Positions 23,308-31,986 of a stretch of DNA of 39,852 bases are shown here, piece by piece (the first letter of the stretch is position 1; the number at the start of each line of letters is the position of its first letter). Where the stretch lies: contig NZ_CAMLFY010000035.1 in assembly GCF_946479415.1 (NCBI RefSeq), forward strand, positions 1-39,852, given 5' to 3'. The translations under genes were made by a program, and so were the position numbers. Source of the stretch: an uncultured Shinella sp. (lineage in GTDB: Bacteria; Pseudomonadota; Alphaproteobacteria; Rhizobiales; Rhizobiaceae). The notes below the pieces were generated by a model. That model was not told where the DNA came from and made no database searches. It saw only the letters and a list, made by a program, of their open reading frames with translations.

Positions 23308-25596
23308 ATGGATATGAACGAAATCAAAGAGATCTTTTTCCAGGAATGCGAGGAGCAGCTCGCCGAACTGGAATCCGGTCTTTTGAAGCTGAACGACGGG
23401 GATCGCGACCCGGAAACGGTCAACGCCGTGTTCCGTGCCGTGCATTCGATCAAGGGCGGTGCCGGTGCATTCGGCCTCGATGACCTCGTTTCCTTCGCCC
23501 ATGTGTTCGAGACGACACTGGATTGCGTTCGATCCAATAAGCTGGAGCCGACCCAGGATGTCCTGAAGGTCATGCTGAAGTCCGCCGACGTTCTGGCGGA
23601 CTTGACCAATGCGGCACGCGACGGCGGAAGCGTCGACGAAGCGCGCAGCCGTACCCTGATCCGCGAGCTGGAAGCGCTCGCTCATGGCGAGGCTCCGGCC
23701 GCCGCCGAAGCTCCGGCCCCGAAGCCCACAGCCGTTGCTCCTAAGACGGCCGCCCCCGCACCGGCGCCGGTGGTGGTTGAAAAGCCTGCCGTCAATGACG
23801 AAGGCTTCCAGCCCATCCCCTTCTCCTTCGGCGATTTCGACGAAGAGCCGGCCGGCCACTACGTGCCGACCATCCAGATCGCCTTCAAGCCGAAGAAGGA
23901 CCTCTACGCCAAGGGCAACGAAGCTGTCCTCCTGCTGCGCGACGTCTCTCGTCTTGGCGAGATGAGCGTCTACTGCGACATGGACGCTCTGCCCACGCTC
24001 GACAAGATGAATCCGGAGGAAGCCTATTTCTCCTGGAAGATCTCTGTCACCACCGAAAAGGGCGAGGACGGCGTGCGCTCCGTCTTCGAATTCGCCGAGT
24101 GGGATTGCGATCTCGATATCCAGACCATCGAGGAGGAAATCGTCGGTGAGGTGACGGAAAACGAAGAGCAGCCGATGCAGCCGGTGCCCTTCGACCTGTC
24201 GATGCTCGACGAAGGTGCGTCCGCAGCCGGTGACGAGCCGATCATCGAAAGCGACGCTGCGGCTGCCGTTGCCGCCGCGGAAACCGCCACCAAGGTTGCG
24301 CAGGCCGCAAGCCGCGCTGCCGACAACAAGGCGGCATCCGCTGCCGCCTCGGCCGCAAGTGCCGCCCAGGCCAACCAGGCCGCTGCCGCCGGTCAGACGA
24401 TCCGCGTCGATCTCGACCGCGTCGATCGCCTGATCAACCTCGTCGGCGAGCTCGTCATCAACCAGGCGATGCTCTCGCAGAGCGTAGTCGAGAACGACAC
24501 CAACGGCACGTCCTCGATCAATATGGGTCTCGAAGAGCTGCAGCAGCTCACCCGCGAGATCCAGGATTCGGTCATGGCCATCCGCGCGCAGCCGGTGAAG
24601 CCGGTCTTCCAGCGCATGGCCCGTACCGTCCGCGAAATCGCCGACATCACCGGCAAGTCGGTCCGCCTCATCACCGAAGGCGAGAACACCGAAGTCGACA
24701 AGACCGTCATCGACAAGCTCGCCGAGCCGCTGACGCACATGATCCGCAACGCGGTCGACCACGGCCTCGAAATGCCGGAGAAGCGCGAAGCCCTCGGCAA
24801 GAACCCGGAAGGCACGGTTCGCCTGACGGCAAAGCATCGTTCGGGCCGCATCGTCATCGAACTGGCCGACGACGGCGCCGGCATCAACCGCGAGAAGGTG
24901 CGCCAGAAGGCCATCGACAACGACCTGATCGCGGCCGATGCCAACCTGTCGGACGAGGAAATCGACAACCTGATCTTCCACGCCGGCTTCTCCACCGCCG
25001 ACAAGGTGTCGGACCTGTCCGGCCGCGGCGTCGGCATGGACGTCGTCAAGCGCTCGATCCAGGCGCTCGGCGGTCGCATCTCGATCTCCTCGAAGCCCGG
25101 CCAGGGCTCCGTCTTCACCATGAGCCTGCCACTGACGCTCGCCGTCCTCGACGGCATGGTGGTCACGGTCGCCGGCCAGACGCTCGTCGTGCCGCTCACG
25201 GCCATCGTCGAGACGCTGCAGCCGGAAGCCTCGGCCATCCATTCCTTCGGCGCCTCGCAGCGGCTCATCTCGATCCGCAACTCGTTCTGCCCGCTGGTGG
25301 ATGTCGGCCGGATCCTCAACTTCCGCGCCACGCAGGCCAATCCGATGGATGGCGTGGCCCTCCTCGTCGAATCGGAAGGCGGCGGCCAGCGCGCCCTCAT
25401 GGTCGATGCGATCCAGGGCCAGCGTCAGGTCGTCATCAAGAGCCTGGAGGCGAACTACACCCACGTGCCGGGCATCGCCGCCGCGACCATCCTCGGCGAC
25501 GGGCGCGTGGCCCTCATCCTGGACGTCGATGCGGTGGTTGCCGCCTCGCGCGGCCAGTCGCTGAGACAAGATATCTCGCTTGCTGCCACCGGTTGA
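23308..25596 (+). CDS. cheA: Chemotaxis histidine kinase CheA
   Basis: This hybrid kinase core of 762 residues phosphorylates CheY1, CheY2 and CheB. Domains in order: Hpt/P1 (1-130) with phosphorylated His46 in RAVHSIKGGAGAFG; a Pro/Ala linker; a P2-like regulator-binding domain (about 160-290); an Ala-rich linker (about 305-355); dimerisation P3 (LDRVDRLINLVGELVINQ); the ATPase P4 with N box IRNAVDHGLEMPEKRE, G1 DDGAGI and G2 GRGVGMDVV; and the CheW-like P5 domain with LPLTAIVETLQP. A short CAGGA-type Shine-Dalgarno precedes ATG 23308. cheW begins six bases after its stop. Confidence 0.97.
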   Translation: MDMNEIKEIFFQECEEQLAELESGLLKLNDGDRDPETVNAVFRAVHSIKGGAGAFGLDDLVSFAHVFETTLDCVRSNKLEPTQDVLKVMLKSADVLADLTNAARDGGSVDEARSRTLIRELEALAHGEAPAAAEAPAPKPTAVAPKTAAPAPAPVVVEKPAVNDEGFQPIPFSFGDFDEEPAGHYVPTIQIAFKPKKDLYAKGNEAVLLLRDVSRLGEMSVYCDMDALPTLDKMNPEEAYFSWKISVTTEKGEDGVRSVFEFAEWDCDLDIQTIEEEIVGEVTENEEQPMQPVPFDLSMLDEGASAAGDEPIIESDAAAAVAAAETATKVAQAASRAADNKAASAAASAASAAQANQAAAAGQTIRVDLDRVDRLINLVGELVINQAMLSQSVVENDTNGTSSINMGLEELQQLTREIQDSVMAIRAQPVKPVFQRMARTVREIADITGKSVRLITEGENTEVDKTVIDKLAEPLTHMIRNAVDHGLEMPEKREALGKNPEGTVRLTAKHRSGRIVIELADDGAGINREKVRQKAIDNDLIAADANLSDEEIDNLIFHAGFSTADKVSDLSGRGVGMDVVKRSIQALGGRISISSKPGQGSVFTMSLPLTLAVLDGMVVTVAGQTLVVPLTAIVETLQPEASAIHSFGASQRLISIRNSFCPLVDVGRILNFRATQANPMDGVALLVESEGGGQRALMVDAIQGQRQVVIKSLEANYTHVPGIAAATILGDGRVALILDVDAVVAASRGQSLRQDISLAATG

Positions 25597-25602
25597 TAGT
25601 CA

Positions 25603-26067
25603 ATGACATATGCGGTCAACAATCTCAGTCACGGACGCGAACTGATCGCCTTCAGGATCGGCGATCAGGAGTTTTGCGTGAACATCATGTCGGTCCGGGA
25701 GATCCGTGGATGGACCCCGGCGACATCGATGCCGCACGCGCCTTCCTACGTGCTGGGTGTGATCAACCTGCGCGGCGCCGTCCTGCCGATCGTTGACCTG
25801 TCGCTGCGCCTCGGCATGAAACCTGCCGAGCCGACCGTTCGCCACGTCATCATCGTCGCCCAGGTCGGAACGAAGGTGGTGGGCCTGCTCGTCGATGCGG
25901 TTTCCGATATCCTGACCTTGACCGAAGACAACATGCAGCCGACGCCCGACATCGCCCATGAGGCGGCAAAGGCCTATGCCCGCGGCATCCTCGCCATCGA
26001 GGGCCGCATGATCTGCCTGATCGAACTCGATGCCCTGTTCCCGCATTCGGAAAGCGAAGCCGCATGA
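25603..26067 (+). CDS. cheW: Chemotaxis adaptor protein CheW
   Basis: This 154-residue CheW-domain adaptor couples receptors to CheA in the chemotaxis array. Family motifs are visible: [20 protein letters not shown], the [23 protein letters not shown] core and [14 protein letters not shown]. The ATG lies six bases after the cheA stop; a Shine-Dalgarno is hard to see, which suggests coupling to cheA. Its stop overlaps the cheR start by four bases (ATGA). Confidence 0.96.
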   Translation: MTYAVNNLSHGRELIAFRIGDQEFCVNIMSVREIRGWTPATSMPHAPSYVLGVINLRGAVLPIVDLSLRLGMKPAEPTVRHVIIVAQVGTKVVGLLVDAVSDILTLTEDNMQPTPDIAHEAAKAYARGILAIEGRMICLIELDALFPHSESEAA

Positions 26068-26969
26068 CCTATTCCCCGGCCATCGATAGCAGACAGTCTC
26101 CGGACGAGTGCCTTGCCAGCGGCGAATACCCGCTGACCCGCAAGGACCTTTCCGAGATTGCGGCCATGATCTATGCGGACGCCGGCATCTACCTCAACGA
26201 GACCAAGGCCTCGCTCGTCTATTCGCGCCTGTCGAAACACATCCGCCAGCTTGGCCTCAAGGGATTTCGCGAATATTGCGCGCTCGTCTCTTCTCCCGCC
26301 GGCGCGGCGGCGCGCAAGGAAATGCTGTCGCACCTGACGACGAATTTCACGCGCTTCTTCCGCGAAAACCACCACTTCGACCATCTGAAGAGCGACGTGC
26401 TGCCGGATCTGCTTGCCCGTGCCCGCAATGGCGGCCGGGTGCGCATCTGGTCGGCCGCCTGTTCGGACGGGCAGGAGCCCTATTCGATCGCGCTCACCGT
26501 TCTCTCGATGATGCCGAATGTCGCGGACTACGATTTCCGCATTCTCGCGACGGATATCGATCCGAAGATCCTGGCGATCGCCCGCGCGGGGGCCTATGAC
26601 GCCAACGCGCTGGAAACCGTCAATCCGGCCATGCGCAAGCAGTTCTTCCGGGAAGTGGATGCCGGCGGCCGCCAGAAATGGCAGGTCGATGATCGGGTGA
26701 AGAAACTCATCACCTACAATGAGCTGAACCTGATGGCCCAGTGGCCGTTCAAGGGACCGTTCGACGTCATCTTCTGCCGCAACGTCGTCATCTATTTCGA
26801 CGAGCCGACGCAGATGAAGATCTGGTCACGCTTCGCCGGCATGCTCGGCGACAACGGACATCTCTATATCGGTCACTCCGAGCGTGTCTCGGGCGAGGCC
26901 AAGAACCAGTTCGACAATATCGGCATCACGACCTACCGCTACACCGGCAAGCAAAGGAGGGGCGCATAA
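26064..26969 (+). CDS. cheR: Chemotaxis protein methyltransferase CheR
   Basis: This enzyme transfers methyl groups from S-adenosylmethionine to receptor glutamates during adaptation. Its 301 residues comprise an N-terminal helical CheR domain ([20 protein letters not shown] to [15 protein letters not shown]) and a C-terminal Rossmann methyltransferase domain. The latter has [17 protein letters not shown] for cofactor binding, [11 protein letters not shown], and [18 protein letters not shown] near the active site. The N-terminal extension before the first helix is about 25 residues. The start overlaps cheW by four bases; the TAA stop shares one base with the cheB ATG. Confidence 0.96.
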   Translation: MTYSPAIDSRQSPDECLASGEYPLTRKDLSEIAAMIYADAGIYLNETKASLVYSRLSKHIRQLGLKGFREYCALVSSPAGAAARKEMLSHLTTNFTRFFRENHHFDHLKSDVLPDLLARARNGGRVRIWSAACSDGQEPYSIALTVLSMMPNVADYDFRILATDIDPKILAIARAGAYDANALETVNPAMRKQFFREVDAGGRQKWQVDDRVKKLITYNELNLMAQWPFKGPFDVIFCRNVVIYFDEPTQMKIWSRFAGMLGDNGHLYIGHSERVSGEAKNQFDNIGITTYRYTGKQRRGA

Positions 26970-28021
26970 TGGCACCAGCGCGCGTACTCGTCGTCGACGA
27001 CTCGCCGACCATGCGCGGCCTCATCACGGCCGTGCTCAATTCCGATCCAGACGTCAACGTCATCGGCCAGGCCGGCGACGCCATGGAAGCCCGCAACGCC
27101 ATCAAGCAGCTCAATCCCGATGTCGTGACGCTGGATATCGAGATGCCGAACATGAACGGGCTCGAATTCCTCGACAAGATCATGAAGCTCCGGCCCATGC
27201 CGGTCATCATGGTTTCGACGCTCACCCATCGCGGCGCCGAGGCATCGCTGATGGCGCTGGAAATCGGCGCCTTCGATTGCGTCGGCAAACCGCAGCCGGG
27301 TGATGCCCGCCCGTTCGGCGACCTTGCCGAAAAGGTGAAGGCCGCCGCCCGTTCGCAGCGCCGGTTCCAGGCCGAGCCGCCGCCGCTGGCGCCGACCTCC
27401 ACCAGCCTCAATTCCGCCGCCGCCTACAAGCCGGGCCGCCGGGTCATTGCCATCGGTTCCTCGACCGGCGGCGTCGAAGCGCTGATCGCGGTGTTGCAGA
27501 AATTCCCGGTCAATTGCCCGCCGACCGTCATCACGCAGCACATGCCGCCGACTTTCACCAAGAGCTTCGCCGAGCGGCTGAACCGTCTCTGCGCGCCCGT
27601 GGTGCAGGAAGCGACTGACGGTGCGCGGCTCGAGATCGGCAAGATCTATCTGGCGCCGGGCGGTGACCGCCACCTCCAGATCACCAATCCGCATGCGCCA
27701 TGCTGCCGGTTGATCGAGCGCGACCCGGTCAACGGTCATCGTCCTTCGGTGGATGTGCTGTTCGACTCGGTGGCCGAGCTTGCCGGCCGCAACGCCGTCG
27801 GCGTCATCCTCACCGGCATGGGCCGGGATGGCGCGAGCGGCCTTCTGAAAATGCGCCATGCAGGGGCGCGGACCATCGGCCAGAACGAAAAAACCTGCGT
27901 CGTATATGGAATGCCGAGAGTGGCTTTCGAGCTGGGAGCCGTCGAACACCAGTTTCCGCTCTCCTCCATTGGGGAGGAAATCTTGAAGATCACTGCGGCC
28001 CGTAGAGAAGGGAGCGAATAA
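26969..28021 (+). CDS. cheB: Chemotaxis methylesterase/glutaminase CheB
   Basis: This protein demethylates or deamidates receptors after phosphorylation by CheA. It has 350 residues. The receiver domain (1-125) has [10 protein letters not shown], phosphoacceptor Asp56 in [11 protein letters not shown], and Lys in [10 protein letters not shown] linker (about 130-155) joins it to the esterase domain, with catalytic Ser in [11 protein letters not shown] (Ser165), His191 in TQHMPP and Asp in LTGMGRDGA. The ATG shares a base with the cheR stop, with AAAGGAGGGG as a strong Shine-Dalgarno. The TAA stop shares a base with cheY2. Confidence 0.97.
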   Translation: MAPARVLVVDDSPTMRGLITAVLNSDPDVNVIGQAGDAMEARNAIKQLNPDVVTLDIEMPNMNGLEFLDKIMKLRPMPVIMVSTLTHRGAEASLMALEIGAFDCVGKPQPGDARPFGDLAEKVKAAARSQRRFQAEPPPLAPTSTSLNSAAAYKPGRRVIAIGSSTGGVEALIAVLQKFPVNCPPTVITQHMPPTFTKSFAERLNRLCAPVVQEATDGARLEIGKIYLAPGGDRHLQITNPHAPCCRLIERDPVNGHRPSVDVLFDSVAELAGRNAVGVILTGMGRDGASGLLKMRHAGARTIGQNEKTCVVYGMPRVAFELGAVEHQFPLSSIGEEILKITAARREGSE

Positions 28022-28410
28022 TGTCTATCGCTGAAAAAATCAAAGTCCTCATCGTCGATGATCAGGTGACCAGTCGCCTTCTGCTGGGTGACGCCCTGCA
28101 GCAGCTCGGCTTCAAGCAGATCACGGCAGCCGGCGACGGTGCGCAGGGCATGGCCATCATGTCCCAGCAGCCGCATCATCTTGTCATCTCCGACTTCAAC
28201 ATGCCGAAGATGGACGGGATCGAATTCCTCCAGGCGGTGCGGTCGAACCCCAACACCAAGAAGGCGGCCTTCATCATCCTCACCGCGCAGGGCGACCGCG
28301 CGCTGGTGCAGAAGGCTGCCGCGCTCGGTGCCAACAATGTTCTCGCCAAGCCGTTCACCATCGAAAAGATGAAGGCGGCCATCGAAGCCGTGTTCGGGGC
28401 ATTGAAATGA
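28021..28410 (+). CDS. cheY2: Chemotaxis response regulator CheY2
   Basis: This 129-residue receiver domain is expected to be the main motor-acting CheY. The acidic pocket is LIVDDQVTS (Asp13, Asp14), the phosphoacceptor is Asp58 in [11 protein letters not shown], and LTAQGD and Lys110 in LAKPFT complete the site. In S. meliloti phosphorylated CheY2 slows a one-way rotating flagellar motor; the same is inferred from gene position between cheB and cheD. Its start and end overlap its neighbours by one and four bases. Confidence 0.95.
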   Translation: MSIAEKIKVLIVDDQVTSRLLLGDALQQLGFKQITAAGDGAQGMAIMSQQPHHLVISDFNMPKMDGIEFLQAVRSNPNTKKAAFIILTAQGDRALVQKAAALGANNVLAKPFTIEKMKAAIEAVFGALK

Positions 28411-28961
28411 TAACAGAAGCCGGGACGCGCCGCGTCCATGTCATTCAGGGCGAATATAAGGTCATCAACGACCCGAATGTGGTGCTCACCACCATTCTCG
28501 GGTCTTGCGTGGCCGCCTGCATGCGCGACCCGGTCCTTGGCGTCGGCGGCATGAACCACTTCCTACTGCCGGGCTCCGCGGAGGCCATGGCTTCCGGCGG
28601 CGACGCCACGCGCTACGGCGTGCATCTGATGGAACTTCTGATCAACGGCCTCCTGAAGCAGGGTGCGCGTCGCGACCGGCTGGAGGCCAAGATCTTCGGT
28701 GGGGCGCGCACCATCGCTCGCTTCTCGAATGTCGGTGAGCAGAACGCCATGTTCGCCCGCCAGTTCCTGATGGATGAAGGTATCAAGCTCGTCGGCGAAA
28801 GCACGGGCGGAGAGCATGGCCGCAAGCTGGAATACTGGCCGTCGAGCGGCCGGGCCCGGCAATATGCCCTGACCGGCGTCGAGACGCAGAAGACGGTGGC
28901 GCTGGAACAGCGGCCTGCTCCGGTCGCCAAGCCGGTCGAAAGCTCGATCGAATTCTTCTGA
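28407..28961 (+). CDS. cheD: Chemoreceptor glutamine deamidase CheD
   Basis: CheD deamidates specific receptor glutamines and so tunes receptor activity. The protein has 184 residues. The catalytic Cys34 in [12 protein letters not shown] and His51 in [10 protein letters not shown] are present with the 17-residue spacing of Thermotoga CheD (Cys27/His44); the Thr follows in the same fold. The C-terminal region carries [18 protein letters not shown]. The start overlaps the cheY2 stop (ATGA). After its stop the tight operon loosens: cheT begins 95 bases later. Confidence 0.96.
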   Translation: MITEAGTRRVHVIQGEYKVINDPNVVLTTILGSCVAACMRDPVLGVGGMNHFLLPGSAEAMASGGDATRYGVHLMELLINGLLKQGARRDRLEAKIFGGARTIARFSNVGEQNAMFARQFLMDEGIKLVGESTGGEHGRKLEYWPSSGRARQYALTGVETQKTVALEQRPAPVAKPVESSIEFF

Positions 28962-29010
28962 GCGGGCGATTTGGCCCGGCGGAAGCGGAAAGACCATATC
29001 TATATGCGTT

Positions 29011-29031
29011 GCCGATCGATCATCGACCGGC
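29011..29031. promoter_or_regulatory. Near-perfect palindrome in the cheD-cheT gap
   Basis: GCCGATCGAT-C-ATCGACCGGC has ten-base arms with one mismatch around a single central base, 25 bases before the cheT ATG. A one-base centre suits a DNA-binding dimer rather than an RNA hairpin. No regulator is assigned. Confidence 0.35.
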
Positions 29032-29056
29032 GGTGTCGGGGGAAAAAGGGTAACCC

Positions 29057-29446
29057 ATGCAAGCCGAGTATCTGAGTGCAGCGACTGCCATGGAGGAAGC
29101 CCTTCCGGATGTCCTGATGCGAATCGTGTCCGAACTGCACGACGTCGCCTATTTGATGGAACGCATCGAGCCGCAGCTCGCGGCCGTGCATGGTGACAGC
29201 ACCGAGCACGCCGTCGAGCGCATGATGGTGCTTCAGGGCATCGACCTCGCCGTCCAGAAGACGCGCGGGCTCGCCGAATTCATCGACACCATCACCGCAA
29301 GCATTCCCGAGAGCTGCATCATCGACATCACGACGGCGCTGAACCTGGTGAAGCTTGCCGATATGCAGAAGGCGTTGAGCAACGGCATGCGCCACGGCCA
29401 TTCGCAGCCGCTCGGCAAGGCCGTCGGTGATTTCGAAGCCTTCTGA
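29057..29446 (+). CDS. cheT: Chemotaxis protein CheT
   Basis: This all-helical cytoplasmic protein of 129 residues sits in the position of S. meliloti cheT, between cheD and fliF. Helices span about 8-45, 48-85 and 92-112. The second helix contains DLAVQ (Asp63, Gln67), a DxxxQ pattern like the catalytic pair of CheZ-type CheY phosphatases. From memory, S. meliloti CheT has been linked to signal termination and adaptation; by sequence alone the family is otherwise obscure. A GGGTAA-type Shine-Dalgarno precedes ATG. It ends the che operon, with a hairpin about 30 bases downstream. Confidence 0.8.
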   Translation: MQAEYLSAATAMEEALPDVLMRIVSELHDVAYLMERIEPQLAAVHGDSTEHAVERMMVLQGIDLAVQKTRGLAEFIDTITASIPESCIIDITTALNLVKLADMQKALSNGMRHGHSQPLGKAVGDFEAF

Positions 29447-29474
29447 TTGATCTGAAACGGCAATTCCACGTTTG

Positions 29475-29497
29475 AACGGCGCCTCTGGGGCGCCGTT
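29475..29497 (+). terminator. Hairpin after cheT
   Basis: A nine-base perfect stem (AACGGCGCC / GGCGCCGTT) with a five-base loop lies 28 bases after the cheT stop. The T tract after it is short, so termination may be partial and some transcription could continue into fliF. Confidence 0.65.
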
Positions 29498-29714
29498 TGG
29501 CATTTGAGGGCCTGTTTCGCGCGTGCGGCAACGCCATGCTCGCGCAAGTTTCGCCATCTAGTCTCCAGGCCGGATCAGTTAGGTCCGCGTATTCCATGGG
29601 GCAGGTCGGCGCGTGCGGAAATGTGCCGGTTCCGTCCCACGAGATTGAAAATGCGTCTGGTAAGTGCCGGCATGTTAGCCGGGTGGCGAGGCGCCTAGTC
29701 CGTGCGGGAACAGA

Positions 29715-31412
29715 ATGAATCTGTTGGAACAGTTGACGAAAGTCTACAAGAACCTGGCTTCGCTGGGGCAGGCGAAGCTTGCGATGCTGGCCGGCGCCGC
29801 CATCGTTTCGGTCGGCCTTGTGCTCGCCGCCGGGATCATGGTGAACAAGCCCGCCTACGAGACGCTCTATGTCGGACTGGAAAAGTCCGACGTGAACCAG
29901 ATCAGCCTGGCACTCGCTGAAGCCAATATCGATTTCACCACCGGCACCGCTGGCGACAGCATCGAGGTCCCGGTCGGCCAGACGGGCAAGGCGCGCCTCT
30001 ATCTCGCCGAACGCGGTCTGCCGAGCAGCGCGAATGCCGGCTACGAACTCTTCGACAAGGTCGGCTCGCTCGGTCTCACCTCCTTCATGCAGGAAGTGAC
30101 GCGCGTCCGGGCACTTGAAGGCGAAATCGCCCGCACCATCCAGCAGATTTCCGGCATCGCCGCCGCCCGCGTCCACATCGTGATGCCGGAGCGCGGCAAT
30201 TTCCGCAAGGCCGAGCAGGTTCCGACGGCCTCCGTCATGATCCGTGCGAGCGCGCAGGCCGGCCGCGAATCGGCCGCCGCCATCCGCCATCTCGTCGCCG
30301 CCTCCGTTCCGGGCCTGGAAGTGGATGGCGTGACGATCCTCGATTCCGCCGGTCAGCTTCTCGCCTCCGGCGACGATGACGAGAACGGCGCCGTGAACCG
30401 TTCGCTGACGGCCGTCCAGACCGTTCAGGGCGAGATCGAACGCAATATCGAAAAGGCGCTCGCACCCTTCCTCGGCATGGACAATTTCCGCGCCAGCGTC
30501 ACAGCCTCGCTCAACACCGATTCCCAGCAGATCCAGGAGACGGTCTACGATCCGGAATCGCGCGTCGAGCGTTCGGTCCGCGTGACCCGGGAAAGCCAGA
30601 AATCGCAACAGCAGGCCGACAACAAGGCCGCGACGGTCGAGCAGAACATTCCTCAGGGCGGCCCGCAGGGCGACGCCAACGGCCAGAAGTCCAGCGACGA
30701 GGCCGACAAGAAGGAAGAGCAGACCAACTACGAGATCAACAGCAAGAACGTCACCACGGTGCGCAACGGCTTTGCGGTCGAGAAGCTCTCCGTCGCCGTC
30801 GTCGTCAACCGGGGGCGCATTGCCGCCATGGTCGGCGAGCCGGCGGACCAGGCGAAGATCGATGCCTATATCGCCGACATGCAGAAGATCGTTTCCTCTG
30901 CGGCCGGTCTCAACACCGACCGCGGTGACGTCGTCACGATCAACGCCATGGAATTCCTCGACCACCAGCTGCTCGACGAGGCGGTGCCGGGTCCGGGCGT
31001 CATGGAAACCCTGACGCGTAATCTCGGCGGCATCATCAATGCGCTCGCCTTCCTCGGTGTCGCGGTCGTCGTGGTCTGGTTCGGCCTTCGCCCGGCCGTC
31101 CGCTCGATCACCGGTGGTGGTGCAGCGGCAGGCAATGCGCTGGAAAGCGATGCGGCCGGCCTCGAACTGCCCGATTTCTCGCCGGCAACGGGCATGGGCG
31201 GTGCCGGTGCGACGCTTATGGACGGCTTCGGCGCGGACTTCGGCTTCGACAGCACGGACGACCTGCTCAATGCCGGCGACGATGGCGATGGCACTTTCAA
31301 CCGCCGCGTCAAGGAAGGCCCGGAGCGTCGCCTTGGCCGCATGGTCGAGATCAGCGAAGAGCGCGCCGCCAAGATCCTGCGCAAGTGGTCCATCGAGAAG
31401 GAAGCCGCCTGA
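29715..31412 (+). CDS. fliF: Flagellar M-ring protein FliF
   Basis: FliF forms the MS-ring of the flagellar basal body in the inner membrane. It has 565 residues with one membrane segment near each end: MLAGAAIVSVGLVLAAGIMV (about 24-44) and LAFLGVAVVVVWFGL (about 440-458). Ring-building motifs are visible: YETLYVGLEKSDVNQI, GYELFDKVGSLGLTSFMQEV, ALEGEIARTIQQISGI and ARVHIVMPERGNF. A Lys/Gln/Asp-rich periplasmic region lies around 285-340. The C-terminal GRMVEISEERAAKILRKWS is the FliG-binding tail. A CGGGAA site precedes ATG. The 268-base gap from cheT contains a hairpin and probably a separate promoter. A terminator follows the gene. Confidence 0.96.
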   Translation: MNLLEQLTKVYKNLASLGQAKLAMLAGAAIVSVGLVLAAGIMVNKPAYETLYVGLEKSDVNQISLALAEANIDFTTGTAGDSIEVPVGQTGKARLYLAERGLPSSANAGYELFDKVGSLGLTSFMQEVTRVRALEGEIARTIQQISGIAAARVHIVMPERGNFRKAEQVPTASVMIRASAQAGRESAAAIRHLVAASVPGLEVDGVTILDSAGQLLASGDDDENGAVNRSLTAVQTVQGEIERNIEKALAPFLGMDNFRASVTASLNTDSQQIQETVYDPESRVERSVRVTRESQKSQQQADNKAATVEQNIPQGGPQGDANGQKSSDEADKKEEQTNYEINSKNVTTVRNGFAVEKLSVAVVVNRGRIAAMVGEPADQAKIDAYIADMQKIVSSAAGLNTDRGDVVTINAMEFLDHQLLDEAVPGPGVMETLTRNLGGIINALAFLGVAVVVVWFGLRPAVRSITGGGAAAGNALESDAAGLELPDFSPATGMGGAGATLMDGFGADFGFDSTDDLLNAGDDGDGTFNRRVKEGPERRLGRMVEISEERAAKILRKWSIEKEAA

Positions 31413-31437
31413 GGCCTCCACGAAAAGACGAAATCAG

Positions 31438-31464
31438 GGCGCGGCCGGCAACGGTCGCGCCTTT
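31438..31464 (+). terminator. Terminator after fliF
   Basis: A nine-base stem (GGCGCGGCC / GGTCGCGCC, with one G-T pair) and a GGCAAC loop are followed by TTT, 26 bases after fliF. It separates fliF from the visN promoter region. Confidence 0.75.
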
Positions 31465-31986
31465 CGCATTTCGGCGCTTGGTGATGCGCAGTTTTTGAAA
31501 CTTATGTCGCTTTTCGGCAACGCTGTACCGCCCCTGTGACGCAATTTTTTCGCGTGTGAACGCCGGCTGCGCCTTGAGGGGAATCAATGCGGCCTTTCAC
31601 GAAAAAAACTTTTCGCCCTGGACGGTTGTATGGGGCTGCCGCGCTTTGCAATCCTGAATCGAGTGAGCGAGGTCTTTTTTTGCGATGCATCATGAAGTGT
31701 TTAAGATATTGTATAGTTAACAATATCTTAAACGGTAAGCCGTCCGCAGATCCGTTCCGCTCTCATAAGGCAAATCACCCGAATTCCTGCGGCCCATAGA
31801 AGCTGCCAAAAGTAAATCCCGAGAAGGGGGCGGTGGTTTTTAGCGATGGTCGATGTACACTTTAGTTACTGATTCGCTTGGTGATTCTCGCCGATGCGGC
31901 CTGACCGGGATGCGTTCGGACGGTTCCGAATTCCTAACGGAAGGGAGGCGGGAATTCTCCGTTCGGAATCGGAACAGGGGGCTATC
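31465..31986. other. Long visN upstream region
   Basis: About 520 bases lack a convincing gene, and the AT content is raised between about 31490 and 31860, unusual for this window. It holds the perfect palindrome at 31699-31733 and presumably the visN promoter. A 70-codon frame at 31587-31799 has a fair Shine-Dalgarno but runs through the palindrome and has no coding-like composition, so it is not called. Confidence 0.6.
31699..31733. promoter_or_regulatory. Perfect 14-bp inverted repeat with a CtrA-type box, upstream of visN
   Basis: GTTTAAGATATTGT (31699-31712) and ACAATATCTTAAAC (31720-31733) are exact inverted copies around ATAGTTA. Read on the minus strand, 31716-31731 is TTAAGATATTGTTAAC, an exact match to the CtrA consensus TTAA-N7-TTAAC. 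No T tract follows on either side, so it is not a typical terminator. It is about 255 bases upstream of the visN ATG. Binding by CtrA or another regulator is an inference. Confidence 0.65.

Noticed and set aside
23299..25569. Long minus-strand open frame (756 codons) opposite cheA
   Set aside because: cheA is unmistakable on the plus strand; the antisense product is His/Arg/Asp-rich without domains, as expected from a shadow frame.
29328..31421. Long minus-strand open frame (697 codons) opposite fliF and cheT
   Set aside because: It is a shadow of fliF, with no ribosome site or recognisable domain.
31699..31733. Palindrome read as a terminator
   Set aside because: AT-rich arms and the lack of a following T tract on either strand argue against termination.
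31587..31799. 70-codon frame in the visN upstream region with a GAGGGGA Shine-Dalgarno
   Set aside because: It crosses the perfect palindrome at 31699-31733, shows no coding-like third-position bias and has no recognisable features. It was kept as a remote possibility only.
2880..31940. Shared 13-mer CGAATTCCTAACG before nadV and before visN
   Set aside because: Pairs of matching 13-mers are expected by chance in a 40-kb window, so this is not treated as a shared site.
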